From Deltaproteobacteria bacterium (GTDB taxonomy: Bacteria > UBA10199 > DSSB01 > JACPFA01), in contig JACPFA010000046.1 in the NCBI GenBank assembly GCA_016183235.1, positions 1 to 44,580 of the forward strand: a stretch of 44,580 bases of DNA, written 5' to 3'. Under the pieces are notes generated by a model, which worked only from the letters and a program-made list of their open reading frames with translations, searched no databases and had not been told where the DNA came from. Positions 32,912 to 41,792 of the stretch are shown here, piece after piece. Within the stretch, counting starts at the first letter, position 1; each line of letters starts with the position of its first letter. Made by a program: the position numbers and the translations under genes.

Positions 32912-33916
32912 TTAGAGCGTCTTTTTAGCGACCAATAGAGTTAAATCAACCATCCTTTGGCTAAAACCAATTTCATTGTCATACCAAGCCAGCACTTTAA
33001 CCAATCGCCCATCCATGACATTCGTTGAAAGTGCATCAATGGTTGAAGAAGCCGTGGTGCCATTATAATCTGAAGAAACCAGCGGCAATTCGCAATAGTT
33101 AAGAATACCTTTTAATTCACCAAGGCTCGCTTGTTTGAACAATTCATTCACTTCTTTTACTGAAGTAGATTTTTCGACCTCACATACTAAATCAACTAAA
33201 GACACATTAGAGGTTGGCACCCGAATCGCCATGCCATCAAGCTTACCCTTTAATTCGGGAATCACCAAACCAATGGCCCGAGCGGCTCCGGTGGTGGTGG
33301 GGATTTGGTTTAAAGCCCCGGCCCTAGCCCGCCGCAAGTCGTTGTGGGGCGCATCATGAATACGTTGGTCACCGGTGTAAGCATGAATGGTGGTCATAAA
33401 CCCACGCTGCAATTTCAAATGTTGATGCAAAACTTTGACGACCGGAGCCAAACAATTGGTCGTGCAAGAAGCATTCGACAAGATATGATGTTTTTTCGGA
33501 TCGTATTTATCTTCATTAACCCCCATCACCACCGTAATATCTTCGTGTTTAGCAGGTGCCGAAATGATCACCTTTTTTACACTGCCCTTCAAATGGGCCT
33601 TGGCCTTTTCAGCATCAGTAAACCTACCCGTACATTCCAAAACAATCTCCACCCCCAAATCTTCCCAGGGAATTTTCGCCGGATCGGTTTGCTTAACACA
33701 ACGAATCGGCTTGCCATCTAATTTTAAATCATCCCCCTGGGCAGAAACTTCGGCTGGCAACACCCCATGCACCGAATCATATTTTAATAAATGAGCCAGC
33801 GTTGCACTATCGGTTAGATCGTTGATCATCACCAACTCAAATTGGGGATTAACCCTCGCTAACCTAATAATATTTCTACCAATTCTCCCAAAACCATTAA
33901 TGCCAATGCGTACCAT
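32912..33916 (-). CDS. gap: Glyceraldehyde-3-phosphate dehydrogenase
   Basis: 334 residues from the ATG at 33916, chosen because MVRIGINGFGRIGRNIIRLA is the family N-terminus and GGAG lies nine bases upstream; an open frame extends eleven codons further. Catalytic Cys is in SNASCTTNCLAPV, followed by MTTIHAYTGDQRIHDAPH, RAAR-type AGALNQIPTTTGAARAIG, VRVPTSNVSLVDL (as IRVPTSNVS) and the closing WYDNEIGFSQRMVDL. It is the first gene of the gap-pgk-tpiA-secG operon. The segment just downstream of its promoter region abuts the Fic gene, where the accessory island begins. Confidence 0.97.
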   Translation of the reverse strand: MVRIGINGFGRIGRNIIRLARVNPQFELVMINDLTDSATLAHLLKYDSVHGVLPAEVSAQGDDLKLDGKPIRCVKQTDPAKIPWEDLGVEIVLECTGRFTDAEKAKAHLKGSVKKVIISAPAKHEDITVVMGVNEDKYDPKKHHILSNASCTTNCLAPVVKVLHQHLKLQRGFMTTIHAYTGDQRIHDAPHNDLRRARAGALNQIPTTTGAARAIGLVIPELKGKLDGMAIRVPTSNVSLVDLVCEVEKSTSVKEVNELFKQASLGELKGILNYCELPLVSSDYNGTTASSTIDALSTNVMDGRLVKVLAWYDNEIGFSQRMVDLTLLVAKKTL

Positions 33917-33993
33917 ATTCGTCACTCCATTCAATAAGCCTAAAGCCAATATCCCTATCCCCGATAGCTGTCAATCCTGTATTGGGAAGCGTA

Positions 33994-35031
33994 TTACCCT
34001 TTCTGCCTCCAGGTGGCACCCGGGCCACGTCCGATGCATTCAACCTTCTTTGTTTTCTTGAGATCATGGAGCACCCGTCGGATCATATCGCGGCTTACGG
34101 TGGGACAGGATTTTTCCAGATCTGAAACCGTAAATCCGCTTTTCAACGATCGAATTGCCGCTTCAATTAATTTTGTTTTGGCCCCCTTTGGCTCTTTGAT
34201 TTGACCAGCCCGCTCCTCGAATTCTTTATAAGCTTCCTTGATAATGAACAATATGAAGTTAACATAGTGCCAGGGACCATGTTTGCCTTCGTGCCAGCCT
34301 TGGGAGCTTAGTTTCAGCGTTTCATAATAACGCTCCTTGTTCTCCTCAATCAGCCGTTCAAGACTGATGTATCGCCCAACTTCATAACCAAGATGATAAA
34401 GTTGGAGCAAGAGAAGCAAGCGAGAGACACGACCATTTCCATCCCGAAACGGATGAACACAAAGAAAGTCGAGATTAAATCCAGCCAGGATGACAAGCGG
34501 GTGAACAGATCTATTTTTGATATGGTCCTGCCATAGCGAGATGAGCTCGCTCATGTTTTGCGGCGTCTCTTTTGCGGAAACTGTTTTAAAACGGACGCTA
34601 TAGGTACCATCGGTATAGCGTTCGATGATGTCGCTATCTTTTGTTTTATATTGCCCGGCGTCTCCGGCCTTGCCTCGCGCGAGATTGTGAAGCTCCTTAA
34701 TCGTTTTCTCTGAAATATCAGGCTTCTTCTCGTGAATCCATTTCAAGGCGTTGCGATATCCTCGCACTTCTTCTTCATCACGATCCCGCAGAGCCACACG
34801 ACCTAACACCACAGCCTTCACGCGGTCCTGATCAACCGTTACACCTTCGATTCGATTAGACGACACAGCGCTTTCGATCAAGGCATGTTGTCGCAGGACT
34901 TTGAACTTCTGTTGCGACTGCTTTGTAAAGAGTTCCTGTTTCCCGCGGGCCTCGCCAAGATCACCGATATACCAAGCAGATGTCGCCGGAACTTCTTTCA
35001 ACTCATTTTCAAATAGGAAGAGGGTTTTCAT
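33994..35031 (-). CDS. Fic family protein with N-terminal inhibitory helix and C-terminal winged helix
   Basis: 345 residues. The Fic active site is complete: HPFRDGNGR (193-201), with catalytic His193 and the phosphate-binding Asn/Arg. An inhibitory helix motif, SNRIEG (58-63), fits the (S/T)xxxE(G/N) pattern, placing it among class II Fic proteins whose own N-terminus blocks ATP binding. The C-terminal 70 residues (KTKLIEAAIRSLKSGFTVSD then LEKSCPTVSRDMIRRVLHDL) look like a winged helix. Family members AMPylate target proteins. The orientation is opposite to the restriction-type genes, and it stands next to gap at the island boundary. Confidence 0.92.
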   Translation of the reverse strand: MKTLFLFENELKEVPATSAWYIGDLGEARGKQELFTKQSQQKFKVLRQHALIESAVSSNRIEGVTVDQDRVKAVVLGRVALRDRDEEEVRGYRNALKWIHEKKPDISEKTIKELHNLARGKAGDAGQYKTKDSDIIERYTDGTYSVRFKTVSAKETPQNMSELISLWQDHIKNRSVHPLVILAGFNLDFLCVHPFRDGNGRVSRLLLLLQLYHLGYEVGRYISLERLIEENKERYYETLKLSSQGWHEGKHGPWHYVNFILFIIKEAYKEFEERAGQIKEPKGAKTKLIEAAIRSLKSGFTVSDLEKSCPTVSRDMIRRVLHDLKKTKKVECIGRGPGATWRQKG

Positions 35032-35159
35032 TATTTCTAAACCTCCACAAAATCCGCAGGGAATTTTGAAAGTACAAGATCTTTACACATTACATCTATT
35101 ATTACCACTATTATTTTTCTCAAAGGAAATCATATGATCCTATTCTTACCACCGGTGGC

Positions 35160-35441
35160 ATGAGGCCGCCTAAGGCCCTTCAGGTTTTGGGTGGGATTTC
35201 GATGATTCAATCATCGGTCGGGATCCGGGGACTTCGGTCCCTCATGGGAAAGAGATCGGATCGAACGTGGCAACGGTTCAAAAAGGACCTCGAAAACTGC
35301 CCCCTCCCAAATGGCCAAAGAGCTAAAATGACGGATCACATCCGGGAATCTTTGATTGAGTTTTCTCCCGTACAAATTGTATGGGCTATTTTTTTCTTGA
35401 CGTGCATTGCAAATCGTATTACGTACCGAAAAACATTATGA
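35160..35441 (+). CDS. Doubtful 93-codon reading frame in the Fic/RHH intergenic region
   Basis: The 406-bp gap between the divergent Fic gene and the RHH gene holds one frame of 93 codons (MRPPKALQVLGGISMIQSSV...). It has no Shine-Dalgarno sequence, no recognisable domain except a weak hydrophobic tail (VQIVWAIFFLTCIA), and its end overlaps the extended frame of the next gene. A UUCG-capped hairpin (GGGACTTCGGTCCC, 35228-35241) lies in it. The gap may be mostly regulatory. Confidence 0.2.
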   Translation: MRPPKALQVLGGISMIQSSVGIRGLRSLMGKRSDRTWQRFKKDLENCPLPNGQRAKMTDHIRESLIEFSPVQIVWAIFFLTCIANRITYRKTL

Positions 35442-36091
35442 ACAACGCTGAAAATACTAGGAATTTAGCTGAGATGTTGGGGCGAGCGCTGGCTCCAAAA
35501 GACACTGGGATTATGTTGCGTATTCCTGAAGAGGAGAAGCAGCAATTACAGCGCCTTGCGGTTTCCCAAGGACTCAACCTCTCGGATTTCATTCGCCAGG
35601 CTCTTTACTATTATGTTTGGGCGACAAGTGAGATCGAATTGAAAGTTTCCTCCACTAATAAATCGCCTGAATACATTGATCTTCAAAATACGGCTTCCTA
35701 TTCAATTTATCTGGCAAACTATCTGATCTCTGATGACACTTTTGATGCCAACTTAATGCGGACTAACAAGCAGCGCCATTCGTTCCATTTTGGGCCACTC
35801 GTTTTTAATTACATGACGGGCAATCGACAAGAAGCCGTCCTTCATTCCCAAGAAATTGTGCGCGTTTATTCAGGCGGCTACACACCGTCATCACCGCCTG
35901 TAGGGATCGCCATTTGGACCACACTTCCGGGAGAAAATAAAATCTGGAATAATCAAATTGATCCAGTTTCTGTTTATAGAATCGCCCGAAAAGATAGTGA
36001 AGATATCATTGCGGGGATTCCATCCCGATATCTTCACGGGCTCCGTTCTCTTATTGAAAGAAATCAAAATATGATGAAAGGCGTTAAGTAA
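35438..36091 (+). CDS. Ribbon-helix-helix protein of unknown function
   Basis: 217 residues from the ATG at 35438 (MNNAENTRNLAEMLGRALAP); an upstream in-frame ATG at 35381 would add 19 unlikely residues. Residues about 25-60 read IMLRIPEEEKQQLQRLAVSQ then GLNLSDFIRQALYYYVWA, the strand-helix-helix pattern of Arc/CopG DNA-binding proteins. The remaining 150 residues, rich in aromatic residues (SFHFGPLVFNYMTGNRQEAV, YRIARKDSEDIIAGIPSRYL), belong to no family I recognise and may sense a ligand or partner. It is followed two bases later by the small membrane protein gene and then the methyltransferase, and may regulate the island. Confidence 0.6.
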   Translation: MNNAENTRNLAEMLGRALAPKDTGIMLRIPEEEKQQLQRLAVSQGLNLSDFIRQALYYYVWATSEIELKVSSTNKSPEYIDLQNTASYSIYLANYLISDDTFDANLMRTNKQRHSFHFGPLVFNYMTGNRQEAVLHSQEIVRVYSGGYTPSSPPVGIAIWTTLPGENKIWNNQIDPVSVYRIARKDSEDIIAGIPSRYLHGLRSLIERNQNMMKGVK

Positions 36092-36092
36092 T

Positions 36093-36434
36093 ATGACTCT
36101 GTCCGACTGGATTTCAATATTGGCAGTAGGTATTTCTGGAGTGGGACTTTACTTCTCTCGTGCCTCAGCAAAAAGTTCTGAAATAAGCGCGCGCGCCTCG
36201 GAGCACAGCGCAGAAATCACTCGTAGCGCTTTAGATTTCGAACAATCAAAACATAAGGAATCAAAACAAGAAGAGCGTAAACGATTTATCGACGGCCTTA
36301 TCAAGGAAGCCGTAGAAAAATGGAAAACATTCGGGAACGCAGAAAATATCATAAATCGCTATCCTGATCTCGTGGACGAAGAGAAAGAGGAGATTCGTCA
36401 GAGATCACGGAGAGGTGTGGGAAAGCCTACATAG
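36093..36434 (+). CDS. Small membrane-anchored coiled-coil protein
   Basis: 113 residues. One N-terminal membrane helix (about residues 5-23, WISILAVGISGVGLYFSRAS) is followed by an Ala/Ser/Glu/Lys-rich helix (24-75) of coiled-coil character and a charged tail ending KEEIRQRSRRGVGKPT. It starts two bases after the RHH stop and ends four bases before the methyltransferase start, so it belongs to the same transcription unit. Function unknown; a membrane tether for a defence system would be speculation. Confidence 0.6.
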   Translation: MTLSDWISILAVGISGVGLYFSRASAKSSEISARASEHSAEITRSALDFEQSKHKESKQEERKRFIDGLIKEAVEKWKTFGNAENIINRYPDLVDEEKEEIRQRSRRGVGKPT

Positions 36435-36437
36435 AAT

Positions 36438-38375
36438 ATGAAGAATCCAGAAAAGTTGGGTCAAGAGACTCTACCAACTCAAGAGAAATTTTTCTCCACT
36501 GAGAAATTGCGCCGGTCAGCGCGAGCGGGGACTCATTTGCCCGACCCCACGATGGCACCATATGGGTATGATGCCAAACAGCACTACGGCCATCTCTTCC
36601 CAAAATTAGAATTGCCGCGATTATTTCCACCGGCATCGCATCATCCCGATGATCACGTCAGCTTTGGTTCGCCAAACTTGGAACCTCATCAGCTTTATCT
36701 GGGGGACAATCTCTACGTTTTGCGCCAGTTACCCACTGAATCAATCGATCTGATTTACATCGACCCGCCCTTCTTTTCCAACCGGACCTATACTCAAATT
36801 TGGGGCGACGATAATGAAGTTCGTTCTTTTACCGATATTTTTCAGGATGGGATGTTTTCTTATCTGGCTTGGCTCAATGCTCGTTTGTGGGAAATGAAGC
36901 GGGTGCTCAAATCAACGGGCTCCATCTATGTTCATTGTGACTGGCATGCGTCCCATTACATCAAGTGTGAGATGGATAAGATTTTTGATTTCGATAATTT
37001 TATTAACGAAATTGTATGGTGTTATGGTTCAGGTGGTGCAAGCCAAGATAGATATTCTCGAAAACATGATATTCTTTTATTTTACGGTAAATCTGCAAAT
37101 TACACATTCAATGCAGACGAGGGAAGAGAGCCGTACTCATCTCCACATAAGTCGGCAACACCGAAAAAAGTGGGCGATAAAATGTACGTTAAGATGAATC
37201 CCTTAGGACGCATACCTTTCGACTGGTGGCAAATTCCAATTATTACAAATAGTGCTTTTGAACGCATTGGATATCCGACTCAAAAACCAGAGTCTTTACT
37301 GGAAAGAATTTTAAAAGTATCAACCAATGTTGGTGATGTCGTTGCCGATTTTTTTATGGGTGGGGGCTCAACGGGTGCTGTATCTCTCAAATTAGGCCGC
37401 CGATTTATCGGCTGTGATATTTCCCGCGTTGCAGTCAGCGTCACCGCCAGCCGGTTGATTGACATTGCTGAAAATATTTCTGGCGTAACCGTTACAACCA
37501 AGGCCCAGCCGACCTTACCCATGAAACAGGCGGATATTGCTGATATCCGTGTTGGTTACGTCGGTAGTTATCCACAAGATAAGTTTCGTGGTATCTCCCA
37601 TGATGAATTTTCAAAATTCATCCTCACCATATATCAGGCCATGCCCTTTACTGGTCATGCTCAGTGGATTCATGGCCTGGCTAACAACAAAATTATCCTT
37701 TCCATTGGTCCGGGCGATCCTAATGAGCGGCTGACCCTTGCTCAAGTAGATGGTGCCGTCAAAGACACGGTCAAACAGTATTCTCGACAATTCGCCGAAG
37801 GTGAAGATAAGATCCTTCAGATTATCGGCTGGTCTTTTGATCCACAATGTGAAGGTTGGAAGCGCAAGGCAGCAGAGACACTCAATAGCAAGGGCGTCAA
37901 GTTACAAATCGATTTGATTTCCCTGGGAAGCGAGAGTTTCCGGCAGAAAATTTTCCGCAATGTTGGTGAAAGCAATCTCGACCTGAAATTCAATCGTCTC
38001 AATCAACTCCTCTCATTCACCGGCGCGCCATTTGCCGGGAAAATCGTTGTCACAAGCAGGAACAAACTGGCCGTCTCTTTCGCTTTGGAAGGAGCAAGGG
38101 CTATTGGTGCTGGCGCGAGGCTCATCAACTGCCAGTGGGATTTCTCCTATGATGACAAGCGCTTTGCCAGTCGAGAGCATGCTTTGAATAGAGATGGAAA
38201 GAATGGAGATTTCACTGCCATCTTGACAACAGAGCACATTTTTTCACAGTCAGGCACTTACAGTATTGCGGCGAGAGTACAGGATAATCTTGACGGGCAG
38301 GCCACAGTTGCCGCCCAAATCGAAGTGAGTGAAACTGATTGCAGGATTATTGAAGAGAAGATTGTGAATCTATGA
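36438..38375 (+). CDS. Beta-class DNA methyltransferase with C-terminal PKD-like domain
   Basis: 645 residues. The amino-methyltransferase motif IV is IDPPFFSNRTY (Asp109-Pro-Pro-Phe), followed by a variable target-recognition stretch. Motif X-like GYPTQKPESLLERIL and motif I DFFMGGGSTG (from Asp304) come after it. The IV-TRD-I order defines the beta class, as in type III Mod enzymes, which methylate adenine N6 or cytosine N4. From about residue 345 it continues with a region I do not recognise (KFILTIYQAMPFTGHAQWIH). It ends at about 563-636 with CQWDFSYDD...HIFSQSGTYSIAARVQDNL, resembling a PKD/immunoglobulin-like fold. Its stop overlaps the next start (ATGA). Confidence 0.88.
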   Translation: MKNPEKLGQETLPTQEKFFSTEKLRRSARAGTHLPDPTMAPYGYDAKQHYGHLFPKLELPRLFPPASHHPDDHVSFGSPNLEPHQLYLGDNLYVLRQLPTESIDLIYIDPPFFSNRTYTQIWGDDNEVRSFTDIFQDGMFSYLAWLNARLWEMKRVLKSTGSIYVHCDWHASHYIKCEMDKIFDFDNFINEIVWCYGSGGASQDRYSRKHDILLFYGKSANYTFNADEGREPYSSPHKSATPKKVGDKMYVKMNPLGRIPFDWWQIPIITNSAFERIGYPTQKPESLLERILKVSTNVGDVVADFFMGGGSTGAVSLKLGRRFIGCDISRVAVSVTASRLIDIAENISGVTVTTKAQPTLPMKQADIADIRVGYVGSYPQDKFRGISHDEFSKFILTIYQAMPFTGHAQWIHGLANNKIILSIGPGDPNERLTLAQVDGAVKDTVKQYSRQFAEGEDKILQIIGWSFDPQCEGWKRKAAETLNSKGVKLQIDLISLGSESFRQKIFRNVGESNLDLKFNRLNQLLSFTGAPFAGKIVVTSRNKLAVSFALEGARAIGAGARLINCQWDFSYDDKRFASREHALNRDGKNGDFTAILTTEHIFSQSGTYSIAARVQDNLDGQATVAAQIEVSETDCRIIEEKIVNL

Positions 38376-39652
38376 GAAAGCCCAAAGAAAAATTAAAATC
38401 GGTAGTTGTAAATTCGGAGAAGAACATCAAAATGAAATCCATGAATTACCGAACTTTGATTGACGCCATTCAGGCTATCCATCAGGAAATGAAGGGGCGT
38501 GCCGTTGTAGCAGTTAATCAGGCGCTGGTTTTGCGCAACTGGGTCATCGGAGCTTACATTGTGACGTTTGAGCAGCAAGGTGCGGATCGTGCCGCATATG
38601 GCGCACGGCTCTTGCCGACATTGGCTGTCGACCTTGCAGCACGAGGAGTTCCTGGCTGTAGTCGCGAGATGCTTGGACGCATGCGCTTATTTTTTCGGAA
38701 TTATCCTCAGATAGTTTCACTGATTCGGTCGCCAGCGGTGGCCAAATCACCGGCTACTAGAAATGCCCTTGCGCCAATTTGGTCGCCGGCGGTGACCAAA
38801 TTGAATGCATTCAGAATGCTCGTTCCCATTAGGGATTCCGTAGACGGTGTATATGAAATACAAGAGAGTGATACCAAAGGTGTGACTCCTTTGCAGTCGG
38901 AAACCGTGCTGCGGTTCTCATGGACGCATTTACAAGAGTTTGTAAGATTGGCCGATCCGGTCAAACGCGCCTTCTACGAAAACGAATGTCTGAGAGGAAA
39001 CTGGTCCAAACGCCAGCTTCAACGCCAAATCGAATCACTGCTCTATGAACGCACAGGGCTTTCGACGAACAAAAAAGCGGTCATTGAGCGTGGCCGGACA
39101 CAGGCGCACAAAGCGCCAACAGAAACCATTGACGACCTCATTCGTGATCCCTATGTGCTGGAATTTACCGGATTGGCGGAGCGGCCCGAATATTCCGAAA
39201 CCGACCTTGAAACAGCCTTGCTTAATCACTTGCAAAGGTTCCTGCTGGAACTGGGAACGGGTTTTTGTTTTGAGGCCCGTCAGTTTCGGATAACCATGAA
39301 CAACAAACATAACCGCGTCGATTTGGTCTTCTATAACAGACGATTGCGGTGTCATCTACTGATTGAACTCAAAGTTCGGGCTTTTCGTCATACCGATGCG
39401 GGTCAGATGAACTTTTACCTCAATTGGTTCAAGGCGAATATGGCTGACAGAAACGACAATCCGCCCGTGGGTATTCTTTTGTGCAGTGACAAGGATCATA
39501 CCGAAGTCGAGTACGCCACAGCCGGAATGAACAACAAACTTTTTATTTCCCGTTATCTCACGGCACTGCCATCAGTAGCACAACTCAAGGCACTTGTGGA
39601 ATCTGACCGCGCTCGACTTGAAAAGCCGACCATCAGAAAAAAGAGAAAATGA
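38372..39652 (+). CDS. DUF1016 (YhcG) family PD-(D/E)XK nuclease
   Basis: 426 residues. The N-terminal DUF1016_N region (about 28-110) includes YRTLIDAIQAIHQEMKGRAV and a NWVIGAYIVTFEQQG segment. The C-terminal nuclease domain has the family run DPYVLEFTGL, NHLQRFLLELGTGFCFEARQ and the catalytic RVDLVFYNRR...LLIELKVRAF (Asp317, Glu332, Lys334). YhcG proteins often travel with restriction systems and mobile DNA. Residues about 118-145 contain two copies of a palindromic repeat encoding SPAVAK and SPAVTK, an in-frame insertion not typical of the family. It overlaps the methyltransferase stop by ATGA and is followed four bases later by the helicase. Confidence 0.88.
   Translation: MRKPKEKLKSVVVNSEKNIKMKSMNYRTLIDAIQAIHQEMKGRAVVAVNQALVLRNWVIGAYIVTFEQQGADRAAYGARLLPTLAVDLAARGVPGCSREMLGRMRLFFRNYPQIVSLIRSPAVAKSPATRNALAPIWSPAVTKLNAFRMLVPIRDSVDGVYEIQESDTKGVTPLQSETVLRFSWTHLQEFVRLADPVKRAFYENECLRGNWSKRQLQRQIESLLYERTGLSTNKKAVIERGRTQAHKAPTETIDDLIRDPYVLEFTGLAERPEYSETDLETALLNHLQRFLLELGTGFCFEARQFRITMNNKHNRVDLVFYNRRLRCHLLIELKVRAFRHTDAGQMNFYLNWFKANMADRNDNPPVGILLCSDKDHTEVEYATAGMNNKLFISRYLTALPSVAQLKALVESDRARLEKPTIRKKRK
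38722..38802. repeat. Two palindromic units inside the DUF1016 coding sequence
   Basis: AATTTGGTC (38776-38784) and GACCAAATT (38794-38802) form a perfect 9-bp stem. A diverged copy, GATTCGGTC...GGCCAAATC, lies at 38722-38748. Both share GGTCGCC-n-GCGGT-nn-CCAAAT and are read in the same frame (SPAV(A/T)K). Confidence 0.7.
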
Positions 39653-39656
39653 CCGT

Positions 39657-41792
39657 ATGATTACCGAAGAAGAATTACAATGGCGGCTCTGGACAGAGAC
39701 GCCCCAGTTTCCGAATTTGGATGACCATCAAAGACTGGTGGCAGAAGGGTTTTTAGAACGTCTCAGCGGGCAGGATTTCTCCAAACCACTTTACCGCCAT
39801 CAATGGGAGGCCATCGCAAGAGTCATTCACAATGGTGAAGTACGAGGAAAGTGGGAATGCCTTCTCGATATTGTAACCGGAGGTGGCAAGACCGTCATTA
39901 TGGCCGGTTTAATGTCCTACTTCTGGCAGGTTCGTAAGTGCGAAAAATTTCTGATTCTTGTCCCCAACACCATTGTTCGTGAACGGGTCAAAGATGACTT
40001 TGAGATCCGCAACCCTGCTTTTGCATTCAGGGAGTTTCCATTTTTCTTCAACTCCTGCACTAAGGTTCCTGAGCGCCTTGTGTGCAAGGTCCTGCGGGAT
40101 GGAAGTGATGCTTCCGGTATCCGTGATGCCAACGTCATTGTCGCGAACATCCATCAACTTTACGAAGGCAAGGGCTCTCCTGCCCTTGAAGTTCTCCTTG
40201 CAGACAAGGTGACACCCGAACTCGTGATTTTCAATGATGAGGCCCATAATGCAGCGGCGGGAGAATATCGGGAAGTGTTAAAACTTTTGCGCCGGAAAAC
40301 CATTGCCCGCATTGACCTGACGGCAACCCCTTACCGCCTCGATAAGCAAGACCTTGATACCTACCCACCGCTGTATGAATACCATGTGCAGGAAGCCATG
40401 CGCGATGGAGTGGTAAAACAGATCGTAGTAACCAGACCAGACATCCAAAGCGTCAAACTACAATATGAAGAGTGGGACGAAAACAATCAGGTGATTCGCA
40501 CGCTTGATGCCGAAGAAATGCCCTGGGAACAGATCGAAAGCGAACTGAGGCGAAGCGGCGCTGTTCGTTTCGTCACGGCAGATAACGCCCGAAGACAACA
40601 GCTTCAAATTGCAAAAAGCTGTTTAGATTATCAGAAAAAATGTGTCCCTCGCGGAGTGGATGATAAGCCACAATGGGAACCGTTGATGCTGACGGTTGCA
40701 CTCTCTCAAAAAGATGCTTTTAAAATTTATGAAACTCTTCAGAAAAACCCATTTGGCTATAAACCAGAAGAATTATTGCTTGTTCACAGCAAACAAGAAG
40801 AACTGCAAAACAGGAAAGCATTTTTTCTTGGGCGCAAAGGCCCAGAGGGTTTGAGTAAAGAAGACGAGGCATTATGGCATGAAACCCGCAAGGTGCGGGT
40901 TATTATCGCCGTTTCGATGTTACGTGAGGGTTGGGATGTTAGAAATATTGCCATTGTCTGTCTTTTCCGAAAATTCAGTTACCAGAAAAAAGGTGATCGG
41001 ATTTATACGGTCTACGGTCCTCAGATTATTGGTCGAGGCCTAAGAAGGATTCGCCAGCCCAACGAACGGGATTTTCTTTTTGTCATCGACCACCCTGCAT
41101 TTAATCATGATTGGCTTTGGGAGATTCTTTCAGCTCAAAAGTACGCCAAGCCACTGAATCCAGGCGACGCCGTGGAAGATGCTCACATTGAAGATATTCC
41201 ACTAGAAAAGCCAAAAGTAGAGGAATCGGAGGAGGCCAAGAAGGAAGACAAGAAACCGGAATTGGATATTGAAGATATACTCAATAGCCTTCCTTCCATT
41301 GAGGGTAAGGGTGTTAATCCCATCGCCAATTGGCAAAAACATTTTCGAGAGTTTCCCCTAGCAAAAAAAATATCATCGGCCCTGCAAAGAATTACCAATA
41401 TAAAAAGTCAAAAGCTGGGGGGCGATACAACTGCTCATGTCTTGCCGGAAGAAGAGGTTAATATTGAGGAACTTAATGAAAGTGTGGCCGGTCAATACAA
41501 GAATAAAAAACGGGAAGACTTAATTCGGGAACTCCAAACAGACCTGCTCAATGAGCCTCATCATGCGCTGATGATTTGTTTCAAGATGGAGACAGCCGAG
41601 GAAACGCTTAAGTTGATGCAAGCACTGGAATGGATCTTGACCGAACTTTTCGCCATTCAGGGGGTTAGTGGTTTGGGCGAATCACCGGAGGCCCAATTGC
41701 GTAAACTGCATTTTTCCTTACCCCAGATTTTGGATGAGTTTCGGAAGCCAGAAATCGTCTTGGGCATTCTTGGTGAAGGATCTGAGAAATGA
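39657..41792 (+). CDS. DEAD/DEAH-box helicase, type III restriction Res-like
   Basis: 711 residues from the ATG at 39657, four bases after the DUF1016 stop. Superfamily 2 motifs: DIVTGGGKTVIMAGL (Walker A, about residues 72-86), motif II NDEAHN (about 192-197), LTATPYR (about 220) and a motif VI-like GPQIIGRGLRRI (about 455-466). The arrangement, including the opening RHQWEAIARVI, matches the helicase part of type III restriction subunits and related DNA translocases. A charged linker (about 510-550, EESEEAKKEDKKPELDIEDI) precedes a C-terminal segment. No PD-(D/E)XK site is apparent in this chain; the nuclease is the next gene. The stop overlaps that gene by ATGA. Confidence 0.9.
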   Translation: MITEEELQWRLWTETPQFPNLDDHQRLVAEGFLERLSGQDFSKPLYRHQWEAIARVIHNGEVRGKWECLLDIVTGGGKTVIMAGLMSYFWQVRKCEKFLILVPNTIVRERVKDDFEIRNPAFAFREFPFFFNSCTKVPERLVCKVLRDGSDASGIRDANVIVANIHQLYEGKGSPALEVLLADKVTPELVIFNDEAHNAAAGEYREVLKLLRRKTIARIDLTATPYRLDKQDLDTYPPLYEYHVQEAMRDGVVKQIVVTRPDIQSVKLQYEEWDENNQVIRTLDAEEMPWEQIESELRRSGAVRFVTADNARRQQLQIAKSCLDYQKKCVPRGVDDKPQWEPLMLTVALSQKDAFKIYETLQKNPFGYKPEELLLVHSKQEELQNRKAFFLGRKGPEGLSKEDEALWHETRKVRVIIAVSMLREGWDVRNIAIVCLFRKFSYQKKGDRIYTVYGPQIIGRGLRRIRQPNERDFLFVIDHPAFNHDWLWEILSAQKYAKPLNPGDAVEDAHIEDIPLEKPKVEESEEAKKEDKKPELDIEDILNSLPSIEGKGVNPIANWQKHFREFPLAKKISSALQRITNIKSQKLGGDTTAHVLPEEEVNIEELNESVAGQYKNKKREDLIRELQTDLLNEPHHALMICFKMETAEETLKLMQALEWILTELFAIQGVSGLGESPEAQLRKLHFSLPQILDEFRKPEIVLGILGEGSEK

